Positions 42,720 through 52,240 of a DNA stretch of 64,000 nucleotides are shown here, piece after piece. The notes under the pieces are model-generated. The model was not told the origin of the DNA. It saw only the letters and a program-made list of their open reading frames with translations, and did no database searches. Both the position numbers and the translations under genes were made by a program. This stretch comes from Natrinema salifodinae (GTDB lineage: Archaea > Halobacteriota > Halobacteria > Halobacteriales > Natrialbaceae): positions 1-64,000 of the forward strand of contig NZ_FOIS01000006.1 of NCBI RefSeq assembly GCF_900110455.1. The letters are read 5' to 3'. Positions within the stretch are counted from its first letter, which is position 1. Every line of letters starts with the position of its first letter.

Positions 42720-42855
42720 CTCACTCGTCTCGACCAGCCTCGAGAAAATAAACGCCCGGACGATCGTCACGCGCTGATGACCCTTCGACTGACCGACCGG
42801 GGTCACCGATTTCGGCGGCTCCCTCCCCGCCCTCGCGACCGTCGTTTCGCGCCCG

Positions 42856-44385
42856 CTACTCGCCGGAGGGAAGCCGGTAGGTCGGTCCCTCGTCGGTGTC
42901 CTGCACTTCGATGCCGAGCGCCTCGAGTTCGTCGCGCAGCTCGTCGGCCCGTTCGTAGTTGCCGGCCTGGCGCTCTTGCGTGCGCACGTCGAGCACGAGG
43001 TCGACCACGTCGCCCGCGAGCTCGGCCGTGCCGGTCGCGTCGCCCGCGAAGGAGAGCCCGAGCACGCCGCCCAGTTCCTCGAGCGTCTCGACGGCCAGGC
43101 GGAGGCCGCGGTAGTCGTAGCGGCCGGCCGCGGCGCCGTCGGCGTCGTCACCGTCGCCGTCGGCTTCCTCGAGGTGGCGGTTGATCGCCGTGGCGACCGA
43201 CAGGAGCGCGGACTGGGCCTCCCGCGTGTTGAAATCGTCGTTCATCGCGGTCGTAAAGGCCTCGCGCGCGCCGTCGATCTCGTCGCGGAAGGAGCCGTCC
43301 TCTACCTTCGAACTCGCCGCGGGGGAGTCCAGCGCGTCGACGGCCGCCTCGTAGGCCCGTTCGAGACGGTCCCACCGCTCCTCGGCCTCGGCGATCGTCT
43401 CGTCGGAGTAGAGCTGTTTGCTGTTGTAGGAGCCGGCGGTCAGGAACGTCCGCATGACGTTCGTCCCCCAGCGGTCGATCGCCTCTTCGACGGTAACGAA
43501 GTTACCGAGGCTCGAGGACATCTTCTCGTCCTCCATCTGGAACAGCTCGCAGTGGAGCCAGTACTTCGCGAACTCCTGCTCCGTGGCGGCCTCGGATTGG
43601 GCAATCTCGTTCTCGTGGTGGGGGAAGACCAGGTCCCGGCCGCCGACGTGGACGTCCAGCGTCTCGTCTAAGTGGGTCATGCTCATCGCCGAGCACTCGA
43701 TGTGCCAGCCGGGGCGGCCCTCGCCCCACGGCGACTCCCAGGTCGTGCCCGCGGGCGGGTCGCCGCCGTGGTCGACGCCCTCGTGGCGGTGCTCTTCGAC
43801 CGCGTCGGGGTCGACGCCGTCGGCCTTCCAGAGCGCGAAGTCCGCGGAGTGGCGCTTTTCTGCGCGCTCGTCTGGGTCGCCCTGGGACTCGATCTCGTCG
43901 AGTTCCTGGTTCGAGAGCTTGCCGTACTCGTCGAATTTCGTGACGTCGAAATAAACCGAGCCGTTGGACTCGTAGGCGTAGCCCTTCTCGATCAGGGTCT
44001 CGACGAGGTCGATGATCTCGGGGACGTGCTCGGACACTCGGGGGTAGACCTCCGCGCGCAGGAGGTTCAGCGACCGCATGTCGTCGATCGTCCGCTGGAT
44101 GTAGGTCTCGGCGACCTCGCTCTCGTCCTCGCCGAGGTCGTCCTCGCCGACGCGGGCGACGATCTTCTCGTTGACGTCGGTGAAGTTCTCGACGTGACGC
44201 ACGTCGTAACCGAGGTACTCGAGCCAGCGGTGCATGACGTCGACGTGGACCCACGACCGCGCGTGGCCCAGGTGGGGCGGATCGGAAACCGTCAGGCCAC
44301 AGTAGTAGAGCAAGACGTTCTCGGGGTCCCGTGGCTCGAACGGCTCCTTCTCGCCCGTCAACGTGTTCGTCACGTGCAGGGTCAT
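42856..44385 (-). CDS. cysS: Cysteinyl-tRNA synthetase
   Basis: Class I aminoacyl-tRNA synthetase of 509 residues that charges tRNA(Cys). The HIGH-type motif lies in VSDPPHLGHARSWVHVDV and the KMSKS motif in EDEKMSSSLGNFVTVEE. Zinc ligands Cys in LYYCGLTV, with Cys and His in WHIECSAM and HVGGRDLVFPHHENEIAQSEA, are complete. An Asp/Gly-rich insert (EEADGDGDDADGAAAG) lies near residue 425, where haloarchaeal proteins often carry acidic loops. ATG 44385 is chosen over an in-frame start three codons upstream, which gives an unconserved MRV. Confidence 0.97.
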   Translation of the reverse strand: MTLHVTNTLTGEKEPFEPRDPENVLLYYCGLTVSDPPHLGHARSWVHVDVMHRWLEYLGYDVRHVENFTDVNEKIVARVGEDDLGEDESEVAETYIQRTIDDMRSLNLLRAEVYPRVSEHVPEIIDLVETLIEKGYAYESNGSVYFDVTKFDEYGKLSNQELDEIESQGDPDERAEKRHSADFALWKADGVDPDAVEEHRHEGVDHGGDPPAGTTWESPWGEGRPGWHIECSAMSMTHLDETLDVHVGGRDLVFPHHENEIAQSEAATEQEFAKYWLHCELFQMEDEKMSSSLGNFVTVEEAIDRWGTNVMRTFLTAGSYNSKQLYSDETIAEAEERWDRLERAYEAAVDALDSPAASSKVEDGSFRDEIDGAREAFTTAMNDDFNTREAQSALLSVATAINRHLEEADGDGDDADGAAAGRYDYRGLRLAVETLEELGGVLGLSFAGDATGTAELAGDVVDLVLDVRTQERQAGNYERADELRDELEALGIEVQDTDEGPTYRLPSGE

Positions 44386-44561
44386 TACCCTCACTTCCCG
44401 CGGACGACAGTTAAAGCGTGTGATGCCGCCCGAATACGGCCGTTACCCGGTGCATCGGTCACCGAGCGAACTGCAACGGGTGGGCGGGTTCGTCACCACG
44501 GCTTTTGACTTTTGAGAGACTGGTCCCTCGTCGACGAACCGGCCTGGTACGCGGAGCCGAC

Positions 44562-45131
44562 TTAGTCGCCGTCGATCTCGCTTTCGCGAACGCCGACGCG
44601 GTCGAGCGCGTCCTCGACTGCCCGCAGGGCGTTCGCGCCCGCGAGGCGGTCGACGGCGATCACCAGCGTTCCGTCGGCGACGCCCGCCGCGGCCGGCGAA
44701 ATCCCCGCGGCGGAGAGCCGCGCGAGCGCGTCGGCCAGCGCGGCCGCGTCGACGTCGCCGGTCGCGACGATCGCGGTTCGATCGCCGCCGGTGGGACCGA
44801 CGGCCGCGCCGCCGACGGTGAGCAGCGCGTCGGCTGCGCCGCGGTCCGCGCTCTCATCGTCGCCGTCTCCGTCTTCGTCTTCGTCACCGTTCCCCGCTCC
44901 CGCGACCGGTCCGATGCCGCTCTCCATCCGGACGCGGACGTTCCGCGATTCGGTCTCGTAGGCCGGCAACTCGTCGGCGTACCGGCGCAGCGCCGTCGCG
45001 ATCGCGTCGGTCTCTCCGTCGACGTCGAGATAGCGGGCCGCGGCGGTGTAGTTGACGACCCCCGCCCGAAGGGCGGTCAGGAGAAACGGGTCGCGCTCGA
45101 CCGCCTGGCGCGTCTCGGCTGCCAGTGACAT
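44562..45131 (-). CDS. Haloarchaeal protein with HTH-like N terminus and ACT-like repeats (DUF7523?)
   Basis: A 189-residue protein beginning MSLAAETRQAVERDPFLLTALRAGVVNYTAAARYLDVDGETDAI, an alpha-helical segment of wHTH character. It is followed by VRVRMESGIGPV and later TAIVATGDVDAAALADALARLSAAGISPAAAGVADGTLVIAVDR, a betaalphabeta ACT-like unit. An Asp/Glu-rich linker (GNGDEDEDGDGDDESADR) joins them. I recall this as the haloarchaeal DUF7523 family, not sure. It is divergent from the NifU-domain gene and may bind an amino-acid-like ligand. Confidence 0.6.
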   Translation of the reverse strand: MSLAAETRQAVERDPFLLTALRAGVVNYTAAARYLDVDGETDAIATALRRYADELPAYETESRNVRVRMESGIGPVAGAGNGDEDEDGDGDDESADRGAADALLTVGGAAVGPTGGDRTAIVATGDVDAAALADALARLSAAGISPAAAGVADGTLVIAVDRLAGANALRAVEDALDRVGVRESEIDGD

Positions 45132-45279
45132 ATCGGGTGCAGCGTCGCGCGCCGGCATAAAGTCGCTGCCATCGGCATCGGCGGTGGAATCACCGTCACA
45201 ACCGCGATGCCGACGAACGACGAGACGGCTCGACCGGTTCGTGAACAGGGATATACCCCTTCGGTCCCTCCCCACCGGT

Positions 45280-45606
45280 ATGAGCGACTCCGACGCCGAG
45301 CGGTCCCCTGAGGATGCCGTCCGCGAGGACGTCTCGCTGTTCCTCCGCCGGAACTTTCCCCAGATCGAGATGCACGGCGGCGACTCGACGATCACCGACC
45401 TCGACCTGGACGAGCGCCGGGTTTCGATCAACCTCAGCGGCGCCTGCAGCGGCTGTGGCGTCAGCCCGATGACGACCCAGGCGATTCGCCAGCGGCTCCC
45501 GGCCGAGATCGACGCGATCGATCGCGTCGACGTGAGCACCGGGCTCGACGGCCTGGCCGAGCAGGGATCCTCGGGTCGCGACGTGCCGCCGGACACCCCA
45601 TTCTGA
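45280..45606 (+). CDS. NifU C-terminal domain protein (Fe-S scaffold/carrier)
   Basis: A 108-residue NifU-C/NfuA-like protein that binds or passes an Fe-S cluster. The CxxC cluster ligands are Cys56 and Cys59 in NLSGACSGCGVSP, and the start EDVSLFLRRNFPQIEMHGGDSTITDLDLDE is typical. A TATA-like ATATAC lies about 29 bases before ATG 45280, giving a leaderless transcript. It is followed on the same strand by the bolA-type gene (103 bases further). Together with the IscA-type protein at 4.9 kb this gives several Fe-S trafficking parts in the window. Confidence 0.9.
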   Translation: MSDSDAERSPEDAVREDVSLFLRRNFPQIEMHGGDSTITDLDLDERRVSINLSGACSGCGVSPMTTQAIRQRLPAEIDAIDRVDVSTGLDGLAEQGSSGRDVPPDTPF

Positions 45607-45709
45607 CGGGCCGGGCCACCGCTGCTACCGGTACCGCTAGCCTCGCGTCCGCCTACCCGCGCCTGCCGGGACCGCGGTGCTTTTGCCGCGAGCGCCGTAT
45701 TCTCCCCCT

Positions 45710-45967
45710 ATGAAGCCAGCCGAAGTCGAGGAACTCATCGAATCGGGGCTCGAGGACGCGGACGCGACCGTCACCCACGCCCGCGACGAACACGACGAGG
45801 ACCACCTGGCCGCGACGGTCGTCTCACCGGCCTTCGAGGGCCTACCGCTCGTCCAGCAGCATCAGCAGGTCTACGACGCGCTCGACGACCACATGACGAC
45901 CGATATTCACGCCCTCGAACTGTCGACGTACACGCCCGAAGAGTACGAGGATCTCGACGCCCAATAG
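45710..45967 (+). CDS. BolA family protein
   Basis: An 85-residue BolA/YrbA-like protein with the class II KH-like fold. The pattern MKPAEVEELIESGLEDADATVTHARDEHDEDHLAATVVSPAFEGLPLVQQHQQVYDAL is diagnostic, including conserved HLAATVVSPAFEG and the helix LVQQHQQVY. BolA proteins cooperate with monothiol glutaredoxins in Fe-S cluster handling. It is downstream of the NifU C-domain gene on the same strand, so a shared Fe-S role is likely, though the gap of about 100 bases suggests its own promoter. Confidence 0.92.
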   Translation: MKPAEVEELIESGLEDADATVTHARDEHDEDHLAATVVSPAFEGLPLVQQHQQVYDALDDHMTTDIHALELSTYTPEEYEDLDAQ

Positions 45968-46177
45968 GCGGCGACGGCACGGTTTCCGGACCGGCGGGTT
46001 CACCGTTCGCGTTCGAGCATCGTCGCCAGCACCGGTTCGGATCCTGCACGATTGACCTCCGGTTTCACGCCGTGAATTCGATTCACGGATCGACCCGAGC
46101 GCGGGGGGTGAAAACTCGGGGCGATATGAATCATTTTCTGGACAATTATATAGATCTCGGCAGCGTGCTAGGACGTA

Positions 46178-46696
46178 ATGGGATCGAAGTCGATCGAAAC
46201 GGACGAACCGGCCACGATAGGGGGCCGCGACATCGCGGACGCGCCGACGAACGAGACGGAGCACGGCGAGGGGCAGTTCGACCGCGTGCTGGTCGCGGTC
46301 GAGGCAGAAACAGACGAGGCGGTCAGCGAGATCGCCACCTCGCTGGCCGCCCGTCACGACGCGCGCGTCGACGCGCTGTCGATCGTACGTATGACCGCGT
46401 CCGTCGACCACTGGGACATGGTCGTCGAGCGACGGGAGGACAGCGCCGAAGCGGCGCTTGACGCGGTCGGCGACGCGGCCGCCGAGACCGACATCGACGT
46501 CGCGAAACGGCTCCGATACGGGGACCCCGCGACGGAAATCGCCCGATACGCGGCGGAAACTGACGTCGATCTCATCGTCATGGGCGAACCGGACCGGAGC
46601 GGCCTCCGCCGCTACCTCGCGCCGACGAGCGTCACCGACCAGGTCCGACGCGACGCGTCGGTCCCGGTCCTCACGGTCCCGTCTCTCTCCCGGTAA
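46178..46696 (+). CDS. Universal stress protein (UspA family)
   Basis: A 172-residue Usp. The N-terminal 33 residues are polar and not part of the fold. The fold proper begins FDRVLVAVEAETDEAVSEIATSLAARHDARVDALSIVRM and continues with DVDLIVMGEPDRSGLRRYLAPTSVTDQVRRDASVPVLTV. The ATP-binding glycines are altered. A TATA box (TTATATAG, 46146-46153) sits 32 bases before ATG 46178, implying a leaderless mRNA. It is a single gene separated from the Usps at 10-11 kb. Confidence 0.88.
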   Translation: MGSKSIETDEPATIGGRDIADAPTNETEHGEGQFDRVLVAVEAETDEAVSEIATSLAARHDARVDALSIVRMTASVDHWDMVVERREDSAEAALDAVGDAAAETDIDVAKRLRYGDPATEIARYAAETDVDLIVMGEPDRSGLRRYLAPTSVTDQVRRDASVPVLTVPSLSR

Positions 46697-46820
46697 TCTC
46701 CCCGTCGAACCGACTGCCGCTCGCTCGATCCTCGACTCTCACCGCCCACCGCGCCGTGCGGCCGCTTCGTTCATCGCCCGCGACCGTAGTTTTATCCACC
46801 AGTCCTGATACGATATTCGT

Positions 46821-47282
46821 ATGGAATCGCTGCATCCGCGCATCAGACTGCTCTGGATCGCCCGCGGAGCGCTCGCGGCGGTCGTCTTCGGCGTCGGCCT
46901 CGCCGCGGTCGAGCGGTGGCTGGTCGCCGTCCCGACGTCCGCGATCGCCGGAGCGGTCGCCCTCGGACTCCTCCTGGGCGTCGTCTACGCCGTCCGCCTG
47001 TACCAGGCCTGGCGGTTCGAACTCCAGGACGACGCGCTCTACCTCGAACGGGGTGTCGTCACCTTCGTCGAGACCGCGGTCCCGTTCGTCCGCGTCCAGC
47101 ACGTCGACACGCAGTTCGGCCCCGTCGAACGCGTGCTGGGGCTCTCGAGCGTCGTCGTCTACACGGCTGGCTCCCGGAACGCCGACGTCCGGATCCCGGG
47201 GCTGACGCCGGACCGGGCCAGGCGCCTGCAGGATACCCTCCGCGAGCTGGCCGTCGAAAGCGAGGCCGAGGATGCCGTCTAA
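46821..47282 (+). CDS. Bacterial PH-domain membrane protein (YdbS-like), copy A
   Basis: A 153-residue protein. Two N-terminal membrane helices (about residues 9-30 and 36-60) precede a bPH2 domain: RFELQDDALYLERGVVTFVETAVPFVRVQHVDTQFGPVERVLGLSSVVVYTAGSR. The signature QxVRxQHVDxxxGPxERxLGLxxVVVYTAGS is that of YdbS-type PH proteins. A six-base gap joins it to the YdbT-like partner. An almost identical architecture occurs at 52241-52729. These pairs probably form a membrane complex of unknown function. Confidence 0.9.
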   Translation: MESLHPRIRLLWIARGALAAVVFGVGLAAVERWLVAVPTSAIAGAVALGLLLGVVYAVRLYQAWRFELQDDALYLERGVVTFVETAVPFVRVQHVDTQFGPVERVLGLSSVVVYTAGSRNADVRIPGLTPDRARRLQDTLRELAVESEAEDAV

Positions 47283-47288
47283 CGTGTT

Positions 47289-48974
47289 ATGAACCGGCTT
47301 CATCCACTCAGCGCGGTCTCGATGGCCGTTCAGCGGGGCGTCACCGGGCTCTCGATCCCGATCTTTCTCGTGTCGATCTCGTCGGGCGTCTTCGACGTCG
47401 TCGACGTCGGGTGGCTCTTCGTTCTGGCCCCGCTCGGCCTCGTCGCCGGCGTCGCGTACGGCCTGGCGTACTACTATCGATTCACCTACGCGGTCACGGC
47501 GGACACGTTCGACGTCACTGCGGGCGTGGTCGCTAAGCGCGCCCGCGAGATCCCCTACCGGCGGATCCAGAACGTCGACGTCTCCCAGGGCGTGGTCCAG
47601 CGCGTGCTCGGCCTCGCCGTCGTCTCGATCGAGACCGCCGGCGGCGGCGACACCGAGGCGACGCTGCAGTTCGTCGGTGATGCCGAGGCGCAGCGCCTGC
47701 AACGGGAGATCCGCGACCGGACCGCGGCGGTGAAAGAGCGGCGCCGCCAGGCGGGTGCGACGGGGTCCGGTGCCGAGACCGACGCGGCCGCCGACCGCGG
47801 CCGGGCGCCCGATACGACGGACGCACCGCAAACCGATGCGGCGACGGCGGACGCCGGCTCCGAACGGGCCCCCGCTTCGACGCCGTCCGCGGCGCGGGCG
47901 TCCGAAGCGGGGGCGGCCCGCTCCGGCCGGACCAGGCGACAACGGTTGTTCGCCCTCGAGCCGCGAGACCTGCTCCTGTACTCGCTGTCCTCGTTCCGGC
48001 CGGCCGCCGGCGCGGGACTGCTGTTCGTCTTCTTCGTCGCGAGCGACGCGATCGTCGACTACCTCCTCGCGGTCGCCAGGCCCGTCGGCGGCCCGACGGA
48101 CCTCCAAAGCGGGACCGCCGGGAGTTACGGGATCCTGACGCTGATCTCGGTCGTCAACGGGGTCGCCGTCACCTACCTGCTGAACGTCGGGTACACGTTC
48201 GTCGCGTACTACGACTTCCGGCTGGGCCGGGCCGGCGACGACTTCGTCTACGAGCGGGGGCTGCTCCAGCGCTACAGCGGATCGATCCCCGCGGAGAAAA
48301 TCCAGTCGGTGACGATCACCGACAACCCGATCCAGCGGCTGCTGGGCTACGCCGGCCTCTGGGTCGAGACCGCCGGCTACGGCCCCGATAGCAGCGGCGG
48401 CAGCCAGTCGGCCGTCCCGCTGGCCGCCGATACTCGAATCCGGCGCTTCGCCGAGAACCTCACCGGGGTCGAGACGCCCGACTTCCGGCGGCCGCCGCCG
48501 CTGGCCCGACGGCGCTACCTGGTCCGCTATTCGCTGGTCGCGGCCGTCGTCGTCGCCGCCGCGTTCGGCCTCGCGCGAGCGACCTCGCTGGAGCGGTGGT
48601 ACCTCGCTGCGGTCGTCTTCGCGGCCGTCCCGCCCGCGGCCCACCTGCGGTACGTCCACCTGGGTTACTTCGTCGGCGAGGACCACCTGGTGGTCCGATC
48701 CGGGTTCTGGAAGCGGCGCACGACCGTCATCCCCTACTACCGGATCCAGACGGTCTCGACGCGGCGGTCGGTCTTCCAGCGACGGCTCGGCCTGGCCTCG
48801 CTGGTCGTCGACACCGCCAGCTCGCGGACGTTCGTCTGGGGAACGCCGACGATCCGCGACGTCGACCTCGAGACGGCCCGCGAGATCCACGGGACCGGCC
48901 GCGAGCGACTCCAGTCGGCGCTTCGCGAGCGCGCCCGCGCGGACGATATCGGGCTTTCGGTGGATTTTACCTGA
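47289..48974 (+). CDS. Multi-PH-domain membrane protein (YdbT-like), copy A
   Basis: A 561-residue protein with three bPH2 domains and paired membrane helices between them. The PH units start near FAVTADTFDVTAGVVAKRAREIPYRRIQNVDVSQGVVQRVLGLAVV, around YDFRLGRAGDDFVYERGLLQRYSGSIPAEKIQSVTI and YFVGEDHLVVRSGFWKRRTTVIPYYRIQTVSTRRSV. An Ala/Thr-rich acidic linker of about 70 residues lies between the first and second units. The partner gene YdbS ends six bases upstream. fumC begins 20 bases downstream, so the three may share a transcript. Function unknown. Confidence 0.9.
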   Translation: MNRLHPLSAVSMAVQRGVTGLSIPIFLVSISSGVFDVVDVGWLFVLAPLGLVAGVAYGLAYYYRFTYAVTADTFDVTAGVVAKRAREIPYRRIQNVDVSQGVVQRVLGLAVVSIETAGGGDTEATLQFVGDAEAQRLQREIRDRTAAVKERRRQAGATGSGAETDAAADRGRAPDTTDAPQTDAATADAGSERAPASTPSAARASEAGAARSGRTRRQRLFALEPRDLLLYSLSSFRPAAGAGLLFVFFVASDAIVDYLLAVARPVGGPTDLQSGTAGSYGILTLISVVNGVAVTYLLNVGYTFVAYYDFRLGRAGDDFVYERGLLQRYSGSIPAEKIQSVTITDNPIQRLLGYAGLWVETAGYGPDSSGGSQSAVPLAADTRIRRFAENLTGVETPDFRRPPPLARRRYLVRYSLVAAVVVAAAFGLARATSLERWYLAAVVFAAVPPAAHLRYVHLGYFVGEDHLVVRSGFWKRRTTVIPYYRIQTVSTRRSVFQRRLGLASLVVDTASSRTFVWGTPTIRDVDLETAREIHGTGRERLQSALRERARADDIGLSVDFT

Positions 48975-48994
48975 CCCGCCGAGAGCCTCCGGGT

Positions 48995-50410
48995 ATGGGA
49001 GACGAAGACGATTACCGAATCGAGGAGGACAGCCTCGGCGAGATGCAGGTTCCCGCGGACGCCTACTGGGGGGCCCAGACCCAGCGCGCGATCCAGAACT
49101 TCCCCATCTCGGGGATCACGTTCAGCCGCCGGTTCGTCCGCGCGCTCGGCGTCGTCAAGAAGGCCGCCGCCCAGGCCAACCGCGATCTGGGCCTGGTCGA
49201 GGACGACGTCGCCGAGGCGATCATCGAGGCCGCCGACGAGGTCATCGCCGGCGAACACGACGACCAGTTCCCGGTCGACGTCTTCCAGACCGGTTCGGGC
49301 ACGTCCTCGAACATGAACGCCAACGAGGTCATCGCGAACCGCGCCGCCGAGCTCATGGGCGCAGAGATCGGCGACCGCGTCGTCCACCCCAACGATCACG
49401 TCAACTACGGCCAGTCGAGTAACGACGTCATCCCGACCGCGATGCACGTCGCCTCCCTCGAGGCGGTAGAAAAGGACATCATCCCCGCGCTCGACACCCT
49501 TCGCGAGGCCCTCGAAGAGAAAGAAGACGAGTTCGACGACGTCGTCAAGACCGGCCGTACGCACCTCCAGGACGCGACGCCGGTTACGCTCGGCCAGGAG
49601 TTCGGCGGCTACCGCACGCAGGTCGAGAAGGGCCTGGCCCGCGTCGATCAGGTCCGCGACCACCTCGGCGAGCTCGCGCTCGGCGGCACTGCGACCGGCA
49701 CCGGCCTCAACACACACGAGGAGTTCCCCGGCCGCGCCGCCGAGTACATCACGAAGGAGACCGGCGTCCAGTTCCGCGAGGCCGACAACCACTTCGAGGC
49801 TCAGGCGGCCCACGACGCGATGTCCGAGGCCCACGGCGCCTTGCGGACCGTCGCCGGCTCGCTGAACAAGATCGCCAACGACCTCCGGCTGCTGGCCTCC
49901 GGCCCGCGCAACGGGCTCGGCGAGATCGAACAGCCCGAGAACCAGCCCGGCTCCTCGATCATGCCCGGCAAGATCAACCCGGTCGTCGCCGAGGCCGTCA
50001 ATCAGGTCCACAAGCAGGTCGTCGGCAACGACGCCGCCGTCTCCGCGGGCGCCGCCGAGGGCCAGATCGACCTCAACCTCTACAAGCCGGTGCTGGCCCA
50101 CAACTTCCTCGAGTCGGCCGAACTCATCTCGAACGCGAGCCAGGTCTTCGCCGAGCGGTTCGTCCGCGAACTCGAAGCTAACGAGGAGTACTGCCGGGAC
50201 CGCGTCGAGCAGTCGATGGCGATGGCCACCTCGCTCAACGTCCACATCGGCTACGACAAGGCCAGTGAGGTCGCCAAGACCGCGCTCAAGGAGGGCAAGA
50301 CCGTCCGCGAGGTCGTCCTCGAGAAGGGGTACCTCGACGAGGAGGAGGCCGACGAGGTCCTCGACCCCCGGAAGATGACCGAACGGGGCATCCTCGGTCA
50401 GGACGACTGA
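48995..50410 (+). CDS. fumC: Class II fumarate hydratase
   Basis: A 471-residue enzyme of the TCA cycle that interconverts fumarate and L-malate, and needs no Fe-S cluster. Signature GSSIMPGKINPV is present, as are the family blocks QTGSGTSSNMNANEVIANRA, GQSSNDVIPTAMHVAS, KTGRTHLQDATPV and GGTATGTGLNTH, with Thr, His and Ser of the active site. Start ATG 48995 gives the family-typical N terminus DDYRIEEDSLGEMQVPADAYWGAQTQRA. It follows the YdbS-YdbT pair by 20 bases. Placement after PH-domain membrane proteins is unusual and its meaning is unclear. Confidence 0.97.
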   Translation: MGDEDDYRIEEDSLGEMQVPADAYWGAQTQRAIQNFPISGITFSRRFVRALGVVKKAAAQANRDLGLVEDDVAEAIIEAADEVIAGEHDDQFPVDVFQTGSGTSSNMNANEVIANRAAELMGAEIGDRVVHPNDHVNYGQSSNDVIPTAMHVASLEAVEKDIIPALDTLREALEEKEDEFDDVVKTGRTHLQDATPVTLGQEFGGYRTQVEKGLARVDQVRDHLGELALGGTATGTGLNTHEEFPGRAAEYITKETGVQFREADNHFEAQAAHDAMSEAHGALRTVAGSLNKIANDLRLLASGPRNGLGEIEQPENQPGSSIMPGKINPVVAEAVNQVHKQVVGNDAAVSAGAAEGQIDLNLYKPVLAHNFLESAELISNASQVFAERFVRELEANEEYCRDRVEQSMAMATSLNVHIGYDKASEVAKTALKEGKTVREVVLEKGYLDEEEADEVLDPRKMTERGILGQDD

Positions 50411-50426
50411 CTCTCCGGCAGCGAGT

Positions 50427-51542
50427 TTACCGACCGCTCGCGTCGATCTCTCCCCGATCGAGCGGGTCCTCGATATCCCCCATCACCGCCTCGAGTAAGT
50501 CGGTCACCGTCACCAGGCCGACGACGTCGCCGTCGCCAGGCCGCGTCCGACTGCTCGGGGAACGCCGTTCCTCGCCGTTCTCTATCACCAGCGCGAGTTC
50601 TTGATTCTCCGTCTGGAACTGGTCGATCGCGTCGCTGACGTCCGCGTCGGGCGCCAGGGTCATCGGCGGCGCCGCCAGTTCGGTGAGATCGAGGTCGCCG
50701 GATGCCAGGGCCTCACGGCGGCCGACGAGGACCGGCGTGTAGACGATCCCGCGGAAGTCGGTCAGCTCCTCGCCGACCAACGGATAGCGGGTCTGCGGCC
50801 GCTCCTCCATTCGACGACGGTTCTCCTCGGAATCGACGGCCGTGGACAGCGCGACGATCTCGTCCGGCGGAACCATCACTTCACGAACCGACTGTTCTCC
50901 GATCCGTAAGGCGTTCAGCACCTCTTCTCGGCGTTCCGTCGAGAGATCGCCCTCCTCGAGCACCGAACCGAGCTGGTTGCGGAGTTCGGCCCGGGACTCG
51001 ATAACCTCCTCTTCGGTCTCGGTCCACGACCCGGTCATCTCGACGCCGAACAGCCGGAGCGTCGCCTTGGCCACCCAGTCGCCGAATTTGATCAGTGGCG
51101 TGATCGTCGCCGCGAACCAGTACAACGGCCGCGCTCCGTACCGACACACCTGCTTCGAGCGCTCGACGCCGAGGTACGTCGGCGTCTGCTCGCCGTGAGT
51201 GAGGTGGACTACGTTGATAATGAAAAACGCGAGCAGCGAGCCGGCGCCGACCGACGCCAGCGCCGTGTTCTGTATCGTCGGTTCGATCAGCGCTGCCAGG
51301 CCAGGCTCGGCGACGACCCCCAGCGCGATGCTCGTCCCGGAAATCCAGACCTGACACGTCGTCAGGTAGAACTCGAGGTCGTCGGTCATCTCCCAGGCGC
51401 GCCGGAGTCCCGGAGTATCGAATTCCGACTCGGGATACTGCCGGGCGCGAGTCAAACCGAACTCGACCGCGACGAAAAACGCGTTCAGCAGGATGAGCAC
51501 GATCCCGGCCAGCAGCCGACCGCCGATCTCGAGCGCGTTCAT
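50427..51542 (-). CDS. CNNM/CorC-type membrane protein with CBS domains
   Basis: A 371-residue protein with a DUF21 (CNNM) membrane domain of about 180 residues: three to four helices around LLAGIVLILLNAFFVAVEFGLTRAR and LLAFFIINVVHLTHGEQTPTYLGVERS. A linker with EVMVPPDEIVALST leads to the tandem CBS domains (YPLVGEELTDFRGIVYT; VVGLVTVTDLLEAVMGDIEDP) near residues 235-365. Such proteins are linked to divalent-cation (Mg, Co) transport and efflux. It has no hemolysin C-terminal CorC-HlyC domain. It is divergent from the zinc-finger gene. Confidence 0.9.
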   Translation of the reverse strand: MNALEIGGRLLAGIVLILLNAFFVAVEFGLTRARQYPESEFDTPGLRRAWEMTDDLEFYLTTCQVWISGTSIALGVVAEPGLAALIEPTIQNTALASVGAGSLLAFFIINVVHLTHGEQTPTYLGVERSKQVCRYGARPLYWFAATITPLIKFGDWVAKATLRLFGVEMTGSWTETEEEVIESRAELRNQLGSVLEEGDLSTERREEVLNALRIGEQSVREVMVPPDEIVALSTAVDSEENRRRMEERPQTRYPLVGEELTDFRGIVYTPVLVGRREALASGDLDLTELAAPPMTLAPDADVSDAIDQFQTENQELALVIENGEERRSPSSRTRPGDGDVVGLVTVTDLLEAVMGDIEDPLDRGEIDASGR

Positions 51543-51841
51543 CGTCGGCCGTAGGCCGAGGACGGACAAAGTAAGCGGGGCGGTACGTGAGTTTCGTAAC
51601 GAGGACTATCCGCCTATAAACCAGCCCCGTGACATACCGCCAAGCGCACTGTTTACACGAAGCAATGTTGGTGTGTTCTACCAACGAGTGAACCACTCGC
51701 AGTCGAGTAAACACGGGCACCGACCGTTCTTTTTTCCCGATCGATTTCCCGCAAATCGGGAGGTCGGGGCCGTATCAGGGCCGAATCGAACGGAATAAAA
51801 GAACCCAAGCAGTTTTGGCAGCGGCTCTCGTCAGACGAAAT
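51543..51841. other. Divergent promoter region
   Basis: About 300 bases with AT-richer patches (51588-51620, 51640-51670 and 51720-51800). They probably carry the promoters for the CNNM-type gene and the zinc-finger gene. A long A/T-rich patch just before 51842 (GGAATAAAAGAACCC) may be the latter's TATA element. No gene is seen. Confidence 0.4.
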
Positions 51842-52075
51842 ATGCACACCTGTCGTAACTGTAACCAGTCGTTCCAGACCGAACTCGCCCTCGAGTTACA
51901 CCGAGACACGTGCAAAAAGGGACAGCTCTTCTGTCAAGTATGCGGAGAGCGATTCCGAGAGGGCGAAGCGACCCAGGACGGCTGGCACTACGAGTGCCCG
52001 AACGAGGACTGTGACGGGGACGGCCTCAAAGACGATCTCTATCGCGTCGAAGACGTCCGCGCCACGACCCACTGA
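51842..52075 (+). CDS. HVO_2901-type two-finger zinc protein
   Basis: A 77-residue protein. The first finger is C2HC (Cys4, Cys7, His20, Cys24; MHTCRNCNQSFQTELALELHRDTC). The second has Cys31/Cys34 in LFCQVCGERF and Cys52/Cys57 in HYECPNEDCDGDG. This resembles the haloarchaeal HVO_2901 family of small zinc-finger proteins, recalled from memory. ATG 51842 is chosen because the finger starts at residue 4; the preceding frame is unrelated. The function may be regulatory; no operon partner. Confidence 0.85.
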   Translation: MHTCRNCNQSFQTELALELHRDTCKKGQLFCQVCGERFREGEATQDGWHYECPNEDCDGDGLKDDLYRVEDVRATTH

Positions 52076-52240
52076 CGCCGCGCTGCATCGCTGCCCGCCG
52101 TCGGCTCGCTTCCGCCGACATCAGCGACGGCTTGCGTTCCGTTCTCCTCTCCCGCTTCGCTTCGCTCCTAATCCCTCTCAGTCGGTGAGAACCCCCGCCG
52201 CTTTCCCACCCTTTAATCCGTTCGTTCCCTCACGGTCAGT

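Noticed and set aside
46671-48890. 739-residue open frame antisense to the YdbS-YdbT pair
   Set aside because: Rich in Arg, Asp and Gly without a fold. The forward genes have clear PH-domain signatures.
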